Shown: positions 1-8,171 of the stretch, in pieces
Layout: each line of letters starts with the position of its first letter
Numbering within the stretch: the first letter of the stretch is position 1
Assembly (NCBI RefSeq): GCF_000482465.1
Contig: NZ_KI519424.1
Span: 314,657-357,784, forward strand
Origin: Runella limosa DSM 17973
GTDB taxonomy: Bacteria; Bacteroidota; Bacteroidia; Cytophagales; Spirosomataceae
Length of the DNA: 43,128 bases
Direction of reading: 5' to 3'
The notes under the pieces: generated by a model
The model's input: the letters and a program-made list of their open reading frames with translations, nothing else
Database searches by the model: none
What the model was told of the DNA's origin: nothing
Translations under genes and position numbers: made by a program

Positions 1-175
1 TACAAATGTTGTGCCTCTACCGAGGCTACTTCCGATACACTTGCCTACTGGAAACCACTACAAATGTTGCGCCTCTACCGAGGCTACTTCCGATACACTT
101 GCTCATTGGAAACCACTACTACAAATGTTGCGCCTCTGCCGAGGCTACTTCCGATATACTTGCCCACTGGAAGCT
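1..175. repeat. Three tandem copies of a ~60-bp palindromic (REP-like) repeat
   Basis: Three near-identical units begin at 1, 59 and 120 (spacing 58 and 61 bp). Each carries a short hairpin, GCCTC-TACC-GAGGC (TGCC loop in copy 3), followed by TACTTCCGATA and a GGAAACCACTAC-type linker. Differences are a few substitutions, so the copies are recent. The third copy runs into the 3' end of the GH13-like gene and supplies its stop codon and last codons. Read on the minus strand, the unit (GAGGC...CAACATTTGTAG) resembles the core of the element at 4641-4745 (GGAGCTACATCTTAGTAG), which suggests one dispersed family. The array may continue left of the window. Confidence 0.85.
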
Positions 176-2166
176 GCAATTGGTGAGGGCGAAATCTGCG
201 CAGTGGTAGCATAAATCAGTTCGTACCCTTTCAGCGACAAATCGTCTATTTGTGGGCTTGGCTCGGTGCCTAAATTCGCGACAAAAACGTAAGAATCATC
301 TTCCACCAATGTCCATGCAATGAGCTTCTTTTCGGCCGTAGCATCGGGAGCGAGTAGCCATTTTACCCTTTTTCCATCAATCTGCGGCCATATTGTTTCC
401 GCAAAAAGACGCAACTCCAACATTTCGGTAAATTGTTCGATGTTTTCTCCCCACTCAAACGGCCCGTGGGTTACTTTGTCGGTCTCGGCATCGTCGTGGA
501 TTTGAAAGACGTAGAGTTTGGTATATTCTTCATTTTTGCCCCGTTGTTGGTGCAGGTTTCTTACTTCAAAGCCCAAACTATAATAACTTGGCATATCTGT
601 CAAAAACAGCCCTGTAAAGTACCGAACAATGTTGCCTGCACGGTAAAATTCATCAAAACGGGGGTCGTCTTTGTCGGCCGTAATCATGGTAAAGCTTGGC
701 GCAAACGCCCGCGAACGGAGCAGTTGGTCATACAGGCTAAAACGCTCCATAAACGTAGCCTCTCCCACCACCGACGATTGTAAATCGCCCAAAGTAGCAT
801 CGGCCCGAATCGCCTCCAAGTGGTCAAATTCATCTCCATAGCCCATTGTATCAGGCGGTGCGATAAAGGTTTCGGCGTAAAAAGCAAAATGCTGGGCGCC
901 GTGTTTTTGCACAAATTCCTTGACGGCTCGCAACGGATCATAAAAATCATCGGGCTGGGCTGGCACTCCCTCGGCCCGCATTTGGACGTGGGCCATGTCG
1001 CCCCGCATAAAATCAAAATTATACGCCTGCTGACATTCGTGGTATTTACGACTAAAATACGCCCAAGCCGCCATGTGTGGACGCTGAAAATCAAGCTCCC
1101 ATTGTTGATTATCATTTTTGGAATGATAAAAACGGTAGCGCGTCAACGGTCCAAATACCCGCGACATGTCCTGAGGATGGTCAAATTCATACTGGTACCA
1201 AGGAGTGCCACGTTCGTCGAGGACAAACTCCTCAGGATTAATGTGTAACCCCCTATACGGTGGCGCCATGGTCATAGGCAAGGTTTCAAACCCTCGACTG
1301 ACCAAGTCTTGCATCAACGCAAGTCGGCGGTGTAAACGTTGTTGTTGGTCAAAACCAAACAGTATTTCCTGTCTTTTTTTGTCGTGTAAAAAAGGGATAT
1401 TTGGGTCAAAAAGCACCTCTTTACCAAAGTTTAGCCACGAGCCGTCGGCCGTACCGTGATGGTGCAGATGTTGCCAAATGACTTCTTCCACTTGCTCCCA
1501 CACGTTTTCTGAATGGTTGACAAGCCGACCGCCCTCTCGCTGCACCCACTCAAACAAGCGAGGATGCGTCAATACAATTTCCGAAAAACGGTCAGTGTGT
1601 GGTATCACATCCAAGCCTACCGTTTTGCCCATGGCGTGTAGCAAATTCACCACCACTTTGAGTTGTTTTTCGACCGTGTCGAGCCACGGCACTGCACGTT
1701 GAAGTTGCCAGCTAAAAAACTCAGCATTGATATTCCAACTCACTTTTCCGTACAGGCTTCCTACGACCCCTGGCTCCCAAATGGGAAGTAGGTGAATAGA
1801 ATCGTGGAAAGACGGCAGGGTAAGCGCATACCCCACCACGTTCCAAAAACTGCCAATCGTTCGGACGTTTACGCCCACCATGTTGGACGTTTTTAGCCAT
1901 TGACTATCTGGCTCATTTGCCCGTGGCGAAACAATGGTTTCTGTGGGCTGTAAGGCGCGGCTAAGTAGCTCTGTTCCTAGGCGTTTCTGCAAAATATCTA
2001 GCAGTTGAAACGCATCAAATTTAGTAGGCAAATCGGGCAACAAGCCTGACACAAACGAGGATTTTTTTCGTTCGTAGCTTGTTAATGAACGGTGATAAGT
2101 AGTACGCCAATCTTGCACGTACGCATCACGCGTCAGCGAAGTAGTAGAAGTCAAACTGTTCATCAT
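145..2166 (-). CDS. GH13-like alpha-amylase family protein
   Basis: A 673-aa protein that looks like a cytoplasmic alpha-amylase-family (GH13-type TIM barrel) enzyme; I see no signal peptide. Motifs sit in the expected order: GLDVIPHTDRFSE near residue 186 (strand-3 region), FDFMRGDMAH near 382 (R-x-D, candidate nucleophile Asp) and FAFYAETFIAPP near 425 (candidate acid/base Glu). The strand-7 motif is not a clear NHD; FTMITADKDD is the nearest match. A beta-rich C-terminal part follows (VFVANLGTEPSP). Substrate is unknown. It is divergent from a Crp/Fnr regulator 75 bp away, which might control it. The last residues (SSGQVYRK) are encoded by a copy of the palindromic repeat, so the native C-terminus may have been altered. 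Confidence 0.7.
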   Translation of the reverse strand: MMNSLTSTTSLTRDAYVQDWRTTYHRSLTSYERKKSSFVSGLLPDLPTKFDAFQLLDILQKRLGTELLSRALQPTETIVSPRANEPDSQWLKTSNMVGVNVRTIGSFWNVVGYALTLPSFHDSIHLLPIWEPGVVGSLYGKVSWNINAEFFSWQLQRAVPWLDTVEKQLKVVVNLLHAMGKTVGLDVIPHTDRFSEIVLTHPRLFEWVQREGGRLVNHSENVWEQVEEVIWQHLHHHGTADGSWLNFGKEVLFDPNIPFLHDKKRQEILFGFDQQQRLHRRLALMQDLVSRGFETLPMTMAPPYRGLHINPEEFVLDERGTPWYQYEFDHPQDMSRVFGPLTRYRFYHSKNDNQQWELDFQRPHMAAWAYFSRKYHECQQAYNFDFMRGDMAHVQMRAEGVPAQPDDFYDPLRAVKEFVQKHGAQHFAFYAETFIAPPDTMGYGDEFDHLEAIRADATLGDLQSSVVGEATFMERFSLYDQLLRSRAFAPSFTMITADKDDPRFDEFYRAGNIVRYFTGLFLTDMPSYYSLGFEVRNLHQQRGKNEEYTKLYVFQIHDDAETDKVTHGPFEWGENIEQFTEMLELRLFAETIWPQIDGKRVKWLLAPDATAEKKLIAWTLVEDDSYVFVANLGTEPSPQIDDLSLKGYELIYATTAQISPSPIAASSGQVYRK

Positions 2167-2241
2167 AGGTCTTTGTAGGTCAGCAAGGTACTATTTTTTA
2201 AGAAAAGGTCATATCTTGTGTTGGAAAAATTAAACAATCGT

Positions 2242-2835
2242 ATGCCTGATTTATCCCCCGGCCTTGCCACGCTCAAAACCGTTATTGATGCGGCATCCCC
2301 GTTGACAAATGATAGCTGGGAAGCTTTCAGTGCCATTTGGCGGCCTTTTTCTGCCAAACGAAAAGAAATCTTGACCGTGGCAGGTGAGCGAGAGCGGTAT
2401 TTATATTTTGCGTTGGAAGGCGTGCAGCGGATCTATTACTTTGACGATCAAAGCCGCGAAGCCACGTTGGTTTTTACGTATGCTCCTTCGTTTGGAGGCG
2501 TTATCGACGCGTTGATGCTCTCTTCCCCTTCGCGGTATTTTTACGAGACCCTCACCCCTTCCGTTTTTTTACGGGCTTCCATCACCGATTTACAACCTTT
2601 AATTGATACACGCCCCGACGTCGCTAACTTGATTCGTTTAGGCGTAACAAGTGCCCTCTCAGGAGTGCTCGAACGGCTCGTCGAGCTTCAAACGTTTAGC
2701 GCTGAAGACCGTTTCAAGCAGCTTTTACGACGAAGTCCACACATTTTACAGCTCGTTCCTCATAAATATTTGGCCAATTATTTGGGCATCGACGCGACCA
2801 ATTTCAGCAAATTTATCAATCGAATGAAAATCTAG
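2242..2835 (+). CDS. Crp/Fnr family transcriptional regulator
   Basis: A 197-aa regulator with an N-terminal cyclic-nucleotide-binding-like beta barrel (about residues 25-125; YLYFALEGVQRIYYF is typical of Bacteroidota members) and a C-terminal helix-turn-helix (HKYLANYLGIDATNFSKF). I chose the ATG at 2242. A GTG at 2218, preceded by AAAAGG, would add 8 residues and cannot be excluded. Such proteins usually act as transcription activators or repressors; the ligand here is unknown. The divergent neighbour is the GH13-like gene, and 73 bp downstream is a DinB-like protein that may be co-transcribed. The DNA-binding helix region lies at the extreme C-terminus, as is normal for this short subfamily. 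Confidence 0.85.
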   Translation: MPDLSPGLATLKTVIDAASPLTNDSWEAFSAIWRPFSAKRKEILTVAGERERYLYFALEGVQRIYYFDDQSREATLVFTYAPSFGGVIDALMLSSPSRYFYETLTPSVFLRASITDLQPLIDTRPDVANLIRLGVTSALSGVLERLVELQTFSAEDRFKQLLRRSPHILQLVPHKYLANYLGIDATNFSKFINRMKI

Positions 2836-2908
2836 AAAATCTTGGCAAATACCAACATTTCTTTGGCAGTATCCCCCGACTTTTGCGGACATACAACCAA
2901 CAACAACG

Positions 2909-3469
2909 ATGGCAACGATTCAGCATTACGAACTTATTGAGCAACTCGAAAATCGCATTGAGCGACACTTGGAAGAGGCAATTCACTCACTGCAAAATTT
3001 ACCCGAAAAAGTACTTTTACAACCTGCCCCCAACGGCGGCTGGAGCATTGCGCAGTGCCTCGAACACCTCAATACCTACGGCGATTATTATTTACCACAA
3101 ATAAAATCAGGACTAGAAAATGCCCAAAAATCGTCACCTTCCGCACACTTTCAAAGTTCGTGGTTGGGGGCTTATTTTATCAAAATGATGGAACCTGAAA
3201 CGGGGAAGAAAAAGTATAAAGCATTCAAAGGACACATTCCTGCACCCGATTTGGACGCCTACGCTACTGTCGCGCGGTTTATTCAACAACAAGAAGAATT
3301 GTTGTCGTACGTAAAACAAGCCAAGTCAGTCAATCTCAACAACATTCGGATTCCGATTTCTATCACTCGGCTGATTCGACTTAAATTAGGCGATGTTTTT
3401 CAGTTTATTATCGCTCACGACGAGCGGCATTTGCAACAGGCTTTTCGCCATTTTTCGACAAGTAGGTAG
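2909..3469 (+). CDS. DinB family protein
   Basis: A 186-aa four-helix-bundle protein of the DinB/YfiT-like superfamily, whose members bind a metal through conserved histidines and often act as thiol-dependent S-transferases or have no assigned reaction. Visible features are the PNGGWSIAQCLEHL motif near residue 45 (first metal-ligand His) and HDERHLQQAFRH near the C-terminus (remaining ligands). Length is normal. It lies 73 bp after the Crp/Fnr gene on the same strand. A short GCCCC-TAC-GGGGC hairpin (3469-3481) begins at its stop codon but has no T-run. Confidence 0.8.
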   Translation: MATIQHYELIEQLENRIERHLEEAIHSLQNLPEKVLLQPAPNGGWSIAQCLEHLNTYGDYYLPQIKSGLENAQKSSPSAHFQSSWLGAYFIKMMEPETGKKKYKAFKGHIPAPDLDAYATVARFIQQQEELLSYVKQAKSVNLNNIRIPISITRLIRLKLGDVFQFIIAHDERHLQQAFRHFSTSR

Positions 3470-3517
3470 CCCCTACGGGGCAGCTTAGTGGTTAACAGTC
3501 ACTAATAACCAATTCCA

Positions 3518-3976
3518 CTATCTGAAAATTCTTTTGTCGAAGGGGAACTTCTCAATTTTGGTTACTTCTATGCTAGGAAAATCTCGGTGGTTGGGGTTAA
3601 TCAAAATGTTGAAGTCCCCCTTCGTCACCACCGATGGGATTTTTAGGGCGCAGTACTTATTTTCGAGTACAAAGGTATCTCCCAGTTTTTGGGTAGAGAT
3701 GGGGTGGGGAAATTCGTGCCAGTTGGTAGGCAATTCGGATTCATCCACCTCCTTAATGGGTACGTCGTCGGGAAGTTTGATGGTCAACATCACATAATCG
3801 TCTGGCAAAGTAGCCAACGTAAAATGAACAGCAACTTCGGCCATGGCTAATGAACGATTTTGCGCGGTGTAAATCAGCTCAACTCCAATGGAATTCCAGC
3901 GTCCCCCCTTCAATGCGGCTCCTTTACCCGATAACGGAAGGGCAAATTTTTCCCTTGACAGTCTGAATACCTCCAT
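3518..3976 (-). CDS. RES domain toxin of a RES/Xre toxin-antitoxin pair
   Basis: A 152-aa RES-family protein. Characterised RES toxins destroy NAD+ in the cell and arrest growth. Visible hallmarks are the N-terminal VFRLS arginine, GGRWNSIG near residue 25 (the name-giving Arg), LIYTA and the following S-x-AMAEV glutamate region, plus a C-terminal serine region (DFPSIEV). I chose the ATG at 3976; a TTG nine bases upstream would only add three residues. The start lies one base after the antitoxin stop (TAG-C-ATG), so the two genes are translationally coupled in the usual antitoxin-first order. Confidence 0.88.
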   Translation of the reverse strand: MEVFRLSREKFALPLSGKGAALKGGRWNSIGVELIYTAQNRSLAMAEVAVHFTLATLPDDYVMLTIKLPDDVPIKEVDESELPTNWHEFPHPISTQKLGDTFVLENKYCALKIPSVVTKGDFNILINPNHRDFPSIEVTKIEKFPFDKRIFR

Positions 3977-3977
3977 G

Positions 3978-4481
3978 CTATACAAGGATACCGTAGTTGA
4001 TACGGGTCAATTCACTAATCACCAGCTCTTTTCCGTAAGAATCTTTCAGAAGTTCAATGGGTTTGAGGCTACCTAGGGCATAATTGGGCGTATTGAGCCA
4101 TAGTCTGAGTTTTTCCATGTTCCCAAAAACGTCAAGGCCCACTTTGGTTACCTCCGCCATTTCAATAATTTTTTCCGAATGAATGGACTTGAACTGGTGC
4201 TCAGAGGTCGATTTATAGCGTTGTAATGACTTGGTAGAAATATCAAGGAAATTGGCCCAATCGCTTTCGGTAAAAGGAGTATAATCTTGGATTAGCACAA
4301 AAAGGGAATAAGGGATTCCTGTTCGAATCGCGGCAATAATCAGCATTTTATTCGACAAGAAATCCTCGTATGTGATTGCCTTATTTAGCTCAATATGAAA
4401 GTCTTTCAAGGGCGACTGCCTCAAGAATGAAGTTATTTCTCGGTTAAGCTTCCCTACAATCGTTGAATTTATTGCTGCCAT
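3978..4481 (-). CDS. Xre/MbcA/ParS-type antitoxin
   Basis: A 167-aa antitoxin with an N-terminal Xre-like helix-turn-helix part (FTESDWANFLDISTKSLQRY, about residues 70-90) and a C-terminal toxin-binding domain (GLDVFGNMEKLRLWLNTPN then LLKDSYGKELV), the usual layout for RES partners. It should neutralise the RES protein and repress the operon. The frame opens upstream at 4526, but a strong promoter at 4505-4536 lies across that region and would start transcription near 4498, so I chose the ATG at 4481 (MAAINS). The gene directly precedes the toxin with a one-base gap. Confidence 0.87.
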   Translation of the reverse strand: MAAINSTIVGKLNREITSFLRQSPLKDFHIELNKAITYEDFLSNKMLIIAAIRTGIPYSLFVLIQDYTPFTESDWANFLDISTKSLQRYKSTSEHQFKSIHSEKIIEMAEVTKVGLDVFGNMEKLRLWLNTPNYALGSLKPIELLKDSYGKELVISELTRINYGILV

Positions 4482-4504
4482 TTTTTTACTTGGACATTTG
4501 TTCT

Positions 4505-4536
4505 CAAATATAGGACAAATTTCCATTCAACACAAA
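4505..4536 (-). promoter_or_regulatory. Bacteroidota-type promoter of the Xre/RES operon
   Basis: On the minus strand TTTG (4536-4533) is followed after exactly 20 bases by TATATTTG (4512-4505). This matches the Bacteroidota housekeeping consensus TTTG-N19/20-TAnnTTTG at every fixed position. Expected transcription start is about 4498, 17 bases before the chosen ATG at 4481. Confidence 0.65.
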
Positions 4537-4640
4537 TTATTATCCCTTTCTTCAATGAGCATAGACAGGTTCAAAATGTATCCCCCCTTGCCCTGTTAAG
4601 TAGAAAGTTTTGTTTTTTACCCGCAGAAGGCCGTTGACTA

Positions 4641-4745
4641 CAGGTTGAACGCATTAAAATATAGAATGGCTATTCATTGCTCCAGAGGAGCTACATCTTA
4701 GTAGAAAAATGAATCAAATCCTACTTTTTTAATGCGTTTAACCTG
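4641..4745. mobile_element. MITE-like element with 19-bp terminal inverted repeats
   Basis: The ends are a 19-bp inverted repeat (4641-4659 and 4727-4745, one mismatch) beginning CAGGTT(A/G)AACGCATTAAAA. The interior holds a small GCTCC-AGA-GGAGC hairpin and the sequence CTACATCTTAGTAGAAAAATG. There is no transposase. It fills most of the gap between the Xre promoter and the tex stop codon (52 bp away), and its fold could act as the tex terminator. A second element with the same end sequence and a TTAGTAGAAA core is at 41032-41249. Confidence 0.7.
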
Positions 4746-4796
4746 AAACCTTAGCGAACAGTGCAGTAAGTTATTTTGCAGTTTTCGCAAAAGTCC

Positions 4797-6920
4797 TTAC
4801 AGCTTCATACTCAACGCAATTCGCTTGCGTGACAAATCGACTTCCGTCACTTTTACCGTCACGTGCTGTTGGAGTTTTACTACTTCGTTCGGGTCTTTGA
4901 TAAAACGATTGGCCATTTGCGAAACGTGTACCAAGCCATCCTGCTTGACGCCAATATCAACAAATGCACCGAAAGCGGTGATGTTGGTCACGATACCTGG
5001 CAGCACCATGCCTTCGTGCAAATCTTCGGGCTTACGAACGCGGCTGTCAAACTCAAAGGCCACGATGGTTTCCCGAGGGTCACGCGAGGGCTTTTCGAGT
5101 TCTTTTACAATGTCTTGCAAGGTCAATAAGCCCGTGGAAGCGCTTACGTATTTTTGAGGGTTAATTTGGCGGCGCAACTCAGGTTTGCGCATCAATTCCG
5201 CCACGTTGGTTCCCAAATCTTTGGCCATTTTCTCTACCACAGGGTAGCTTTCGGGGTGAACAGCACTGTTATCGAGTGGGTTCTCCGCATTTTCAATCCG
5301 TAAAAAACCTGCGGCTTGCTCAAATGCCTTACCTCCCAAGCGGGGAACTTTCAGCAACTGTTGGCGCGACTTAAAATCCCCATTTTGGGCACGGTAAGCC
5401 ACAATGTTTTTGGCCAAAGCAGGGCCTAATCCCGACACATACTGAAGAAGGTGTTTGCTGGCAGTATTGAGGTTGACACCCACGGAGTTTACACAACTTT
5501 CAACCACGGCATCCAACGCGCCTTTCAGCATATTTTGCTCTACGTCGTGCTGGTATTGCCCTACCCCAATGGATTTAGGATCAATTTTCACCAATTCTGC
5601 CAACGGATCCATCAAACGACGGCCAATCGACACCGCGCCCCGCACTGTGACGTCTTTGTCAGGGAACTCATCACGAGCTACTTCCGAGGCCGAATAAATC
5701 GACGCCCCCTGCTCCGAAACCATGTAAATAGCCACGCCGCTGATGCCACTGTTGGAACCAAGTGGGCCGTTTTTTATAAAATCTTCCGTCTCACGCCCAG
5801 CCGTCCCGTTTCCGATGGCAACCGCCTGAATCTGGTGTTTTTTAATCAAATTGAGAATCGTTGCTTCAGCTTCCAAACGTTTATCAAAAGGATAAATAAC
5901 TGTATCGGCCAACAAATTTCCCTGAGAATCAAGGCATACCACTTTACAGCCCGTACGGAAACCTGGGTCAATGGCCAATACCCGTTTTTGACCTAGAGGC
6001 GATGCCAGAAGCAACTGACGCAGGTTTTCGGTAAATATCTGAATGGCGTATTTGTCGGCTTTTTCTTTTGATAAATTTGAAAATTCCGTTTCAATACTTG
6101 GTTTCAACAAACGCTTATACGCATCCGAAACAGTTTGTTCTTGTTGGTCTTTGCACGCAGGTAAGCCTTTGACAAACAAGCGGTCGAGGTATTCAATGGC
6201 TTGTTCTTCGTCGGGAGAAATGTCAATATTTAAAAAACCTTCTTCCTCACCCCGTCGAATGGCCAACAAACGGTGCGAAGGAATTTTGTTGAGCGGTTCG
6301 CTAAAATCAAAATAATCGCGGTACTTGGCTCCTTCTTCCTGTTTCCCTTTTTTGACTTTAGACGTAATGATGGCGGTACGCTCAAAGGCAAAACGCATTT
6401 TGTTACGGGCTTCGGTAGTTTCCGAAATCCACTCCGCCATAATATCACGCGCCCCTTGAAGCGCATCATTGACTGATGCTACTTGGTCGTTGAGGTATTT
6501 CTCAGCCAAACGCTCAGGATTTCCTTCTTTACCCGAAAAAATCACTTGCGCAAGCGGCTCCAACCCTTTCTCAATGGCCATCAAAGCCCGCGTCTTGCGT
6601 TTGGGTTTGTAGGGCAAATAAATATCTTCCAACGATTGAAGATGATAGGTATTTTCGAGCAGTTTACGCAGCTCGGGTGTCAGTTTACCTTGTTCTTCAA
6701 TACTTTTAAGAATGGCTTCGCGGCGTTTTTCAACCTCCTGAAATTTCTGGTACTGTTCTTTAATGGCGAGAATTTGAACCTCGTCGAGCTGACCTGTCAT
6801 TTCTTTCCGATACCGCGCAATGAAAGGCACAGTAGCTCCTTCGTCGAGCAGTTGAATAGTATTTTGGGTTTGTCGTTCGCTAATGCCCACGATGGGCGCA
6901 ATGAATTGAGATGCGGTCAT
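4797..6920 (-). CDS. tex: Tex family transcription accessory / S1 RNA-binding protein
   Basis: A 707-aa cytoplasmic nucleic-acid-binding protein of the Tex family, normal in length for Bacteroidota. Domain order is canonical: N-terminal helical Tex region with PFIARYRKEMTG (about residues 30-42), a YqgF/RNase H-like fold beginning VLAIDPGFRTGCK (about 315), helix-hairpin-helix repeats (YVSGLGPALAKNIVAYR and LLKVPRLGGKAFEQ, about 490-550) and a C-terminal S1 domain (GMVLPGIVTNITAFGAFVDIG, about 630-705). Tex proteins bind RNA and act in transcription and gene-expression control. It is monocistronic, with its own divergent region to the kinase gene at 7147. Confidence 0.95.
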   Translation of the reverse strand: MTASQFIAPIVGISERQTQNTIQLLDEGATVPFIARYRKEMTGQLDEVQILAIKEQYQKFQEVEKRREAILKSIEEQGKLTPELRKLLENTYHLQSLEDIYLPYKPKRKTRALMAIEKGLEPLAQVIFSGKEGNPERLAEKYLNDQVASVNDALQGARDIMAEWISETTEARNKMRFAFERTAIITSKVKKGKQEEGAKYRDYFDFSEPLNKIPSHRLLAIRRGEEEGFLNIDISPDEEQAIEYLDRLFVKGLPACKDQQEQTVSDAYKRLLKPSIETEFSNLSKEKADKYAIQIFTENLRQLLLASPLGQKRVLAIDPGFRTGCKVVCLDSQGNLLADTVIYPFDKRLEAEATILNLIKKHQIQAVAIGNGTAGRETEDFIKNGPLGSNSGISGVAIYMVSEQGASIYSASEVARDEFPDKDVTVRGAVSIGRRLMDPLAELVKIDPKSIGVGQYQHDVEQNMLKGALDAVVESCVNSVGVNLNTASKHLLQYVSGLGPALAKNIVAYRAQNGDFKSRQQLLKVPRLGGKAFEQAAGFLRIENAENPLDNSAVHPESYPVVEKMAKDLGTNVAELMRKPELRRQINPQKYVSASTGLLTLQDIVKELEKPSRDPRETIVAFEFDSRVRKPEDLHEGMVLPGIVTNITAFGAFVDIGVKQDGLVHVSQMANRFIKDPNEVVKLQQHVTVKVTEVDLSRKRIALSMKL

Positions 6921-6962
6921 TTACGTTATTTATACTTTTAAAAATCTTTATCGCTCTATTGC

Positions 6963-7015
6963 TCTCCCCGAACTATCATCTGGGGAGAAAAGGCGCTGCG
7001 TCAGAGACGCAGCGC
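6963..7015. repeat. Two adjacent palindromes in the tex/kinase divergent region
   Basis: TCTCCCC (6963-6969) pairs with GGGGAGA (6982-6988), and directly after it GCGCTGCGTC (6993-7002) pairs perfectly with GACGCAGCGC (7006-7015) over a 3-base loop. A short T-run follows, but both flanking genes point away from this site, so a terminator role is unlikely. It looks like a REP-type palindromic element or a structured regulatory site. Confidence 0.55.
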
Positions 7016-7118
7016 TGTTTTTACACCGAAACAGCCCGCAAATAAGCAAACAGAAGCGGATTGGTGCAAACTATTTTTTCAATCTAAACCCAAAACGCTG
7101 GCACAATTGTTTTAGTCG

Positions 7119-7126
7119 TACCTTCG
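7119..7126 (+). promoter_or_regulatory. Candidate -7 element for the kinase-like gene
   Basis: TACCTTCG differs from TAnnTTTG at one base and sits 20 bases before the ATG at 7147. No convincing TTTG -33 element is seen about 20 bases upstream, so this is tentative. Confidence 0.3.
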
Positions 7127-7146
7127 AAAATTCAAATCACAACTTT

Positions 7147-8127
7147 ATGCACCTCGACATCACGAAAGCACAAGCATTGCAAGAATACCTACAGGCAAAA
7201 GGATGGCTCAAAGAGAACGAGCCTATTTTTAGCCTTGAAATCCCAGGCGAAGGTAACATGAATTACACGCTTAGGGTTCGCACGCACGACCGTACGCTTA
7301 TCGTCAAACAAGCTCGGCCTTACGTCGAAAAATACCCACAAATCTCGGCTCCCTGCGAGCGTGCGGTGATTGAAGCTCATTTTTACGAGAAAATCCAAGA
7401 ATTTGCCTCCATTCAAACCTTTATGCCTACGTTGATTGGCGTGGATGAAAGTGCTTATATTCTTGCATTGGAAGACTTGGGCACGTCGAGCGACTACACG
7501 TTTTTGTATCAACCACAACAAAAACTGTCGATGGTTGAAGCCGAGGCATTAGCACATTTTTTGGCCATGTTGCACCAACTAACGTGGAAAGAAACCCTCG
7601 ACGGGACTTTTGCCAACCGTGCTATGCGGGTACTCAACCATGAACATATTTTTAAGTTTCCCTTCATGGAAAACAACGGATTTGACCTCGATTCGCTCCA
7701 TGATGGGTTTCAGATGATTTCGATGGCCTATAAAGTTGATCCGTATTTGAAAAAGAAAGTGGCCGAGTTGGGGCAGGTGTATTTATCAGACGGGCACAGC
7801 TTGCTGCACGGCGATTTTTACCCTGGCAGCTGGTTAAAGACCGATTCGGGCCTGAAAGTGATTGACCCTGAGTTTTGTTTTTATGGCTGTCCTGAATTTG
7901 ACTTGGGTGTACTCACTGCCCATCTGATGTTGGCCAAACAAGACGAAGATACCATTCGTAAAGTGTATCAAGCCTACGGTGCAGTAAAAAATCCACAATT
8001 AGTTGATCAATTTACGGGCGTCGAAATCATGCGTCGTTTGCTAGGTTTGGCCCAATTACCCCTCTCATTGAGTCTGCTCGACAAAGAAGAATTGCTCGAA
8101 ACGGCCTACGAAATGATTATGAAATAG
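7147..8127 (+). CDS. APH-superfamily phosphotransferase, MtnK-like
   Basis: A 326-aa small-molecule kinase of the aminoglycoside-phosphotransferase/choline-kinase superfamily. Features are a glycine-rich N-terminal segment (EGNMNYTLRV), an ATP-binding lysine in LIVKQARPYVEKYP, the catalytic loop LLHGDFYPGSWL (about residue 219) and a metal-binding VIDPEFCFYG (about 238). The KQARPYV and DPE motifs resemble S-methyl-5-thioribose kinase rather than antibiotic kinases. It is shorter than typical MtnK (near 400 aa), and no methionine-salvage genes are nearby, so the substrate is uncertain. Monocistronic; a hairpin follows at 8139. Confidence 0.75.
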   Translation: MHLDITKAQALQEYLQAKGWLKENEPIFSLEIPGEGNMNYTLRVRTHDRTLIVKQARPYVEKYPQISAPCERAVIEAHFYEKIQEFASIQTFMPTLIGVDESAYILALEDLGTSSDYTFLYQPQQKLSMVEAEALAHFLAMLHQLTWKETLDGTFANRAMRVLNHEHIFKFPFMENNGFDLDSLHDGFQMISMAYKVDPYLKKKVAELGQVYLSDGHSLLHGDFYPGSWLKTDSGLKVIDPEFCFYGCPEFDLGVLTAHLMLAKQDEDTIRKVYQAYGAVKNPQLVDQFTGVEIMRRLLGLAQLPLSLSLLDKEELLETAYEMIMK

Positions 8128-8138
8128 GCCATCTAAGA

Positions 8139-8171
8139 CGGGGGACGTTAGAGCGCCCCCGCAGCTTTTTT
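8139..8171 (+). terminator. Terminator after the kinase-like gene
   Basis: CGGGGG (8139-8144) pairs with CCCCCG (8156-8161), with an additional CG/CG pair inside the loop, followed after four bases by six T. It overlaps the 3' end of the convergent TolC gene. Confidence 0.5.

Noticed and set aside
1-175. Repeat array considered as a CRISPR
   Set aside because: The units abut with no unique spacers of regular length, the repeat itself is about 60 bp with an internal hairpin, and no cas gene is present.
684-1115. 143-codon minus-strand frame inside the GH13-like gene
   Set aside because: Overlaps the conserved GH13 motifs in another frame and has no domain pattern.
5451-5996. 181-codon open frame on the plus strand inside tex
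   Set aside because: Antisense to conserved Tex domains; no recognisable family and no start context.
7147-8127. Antibiotic-resistance aminoglycoside kinase
   Set aside because: The DPE metal motif and KQARPYV segment point to the methylthioribose-kinase-like branch, and there is no mobile context.
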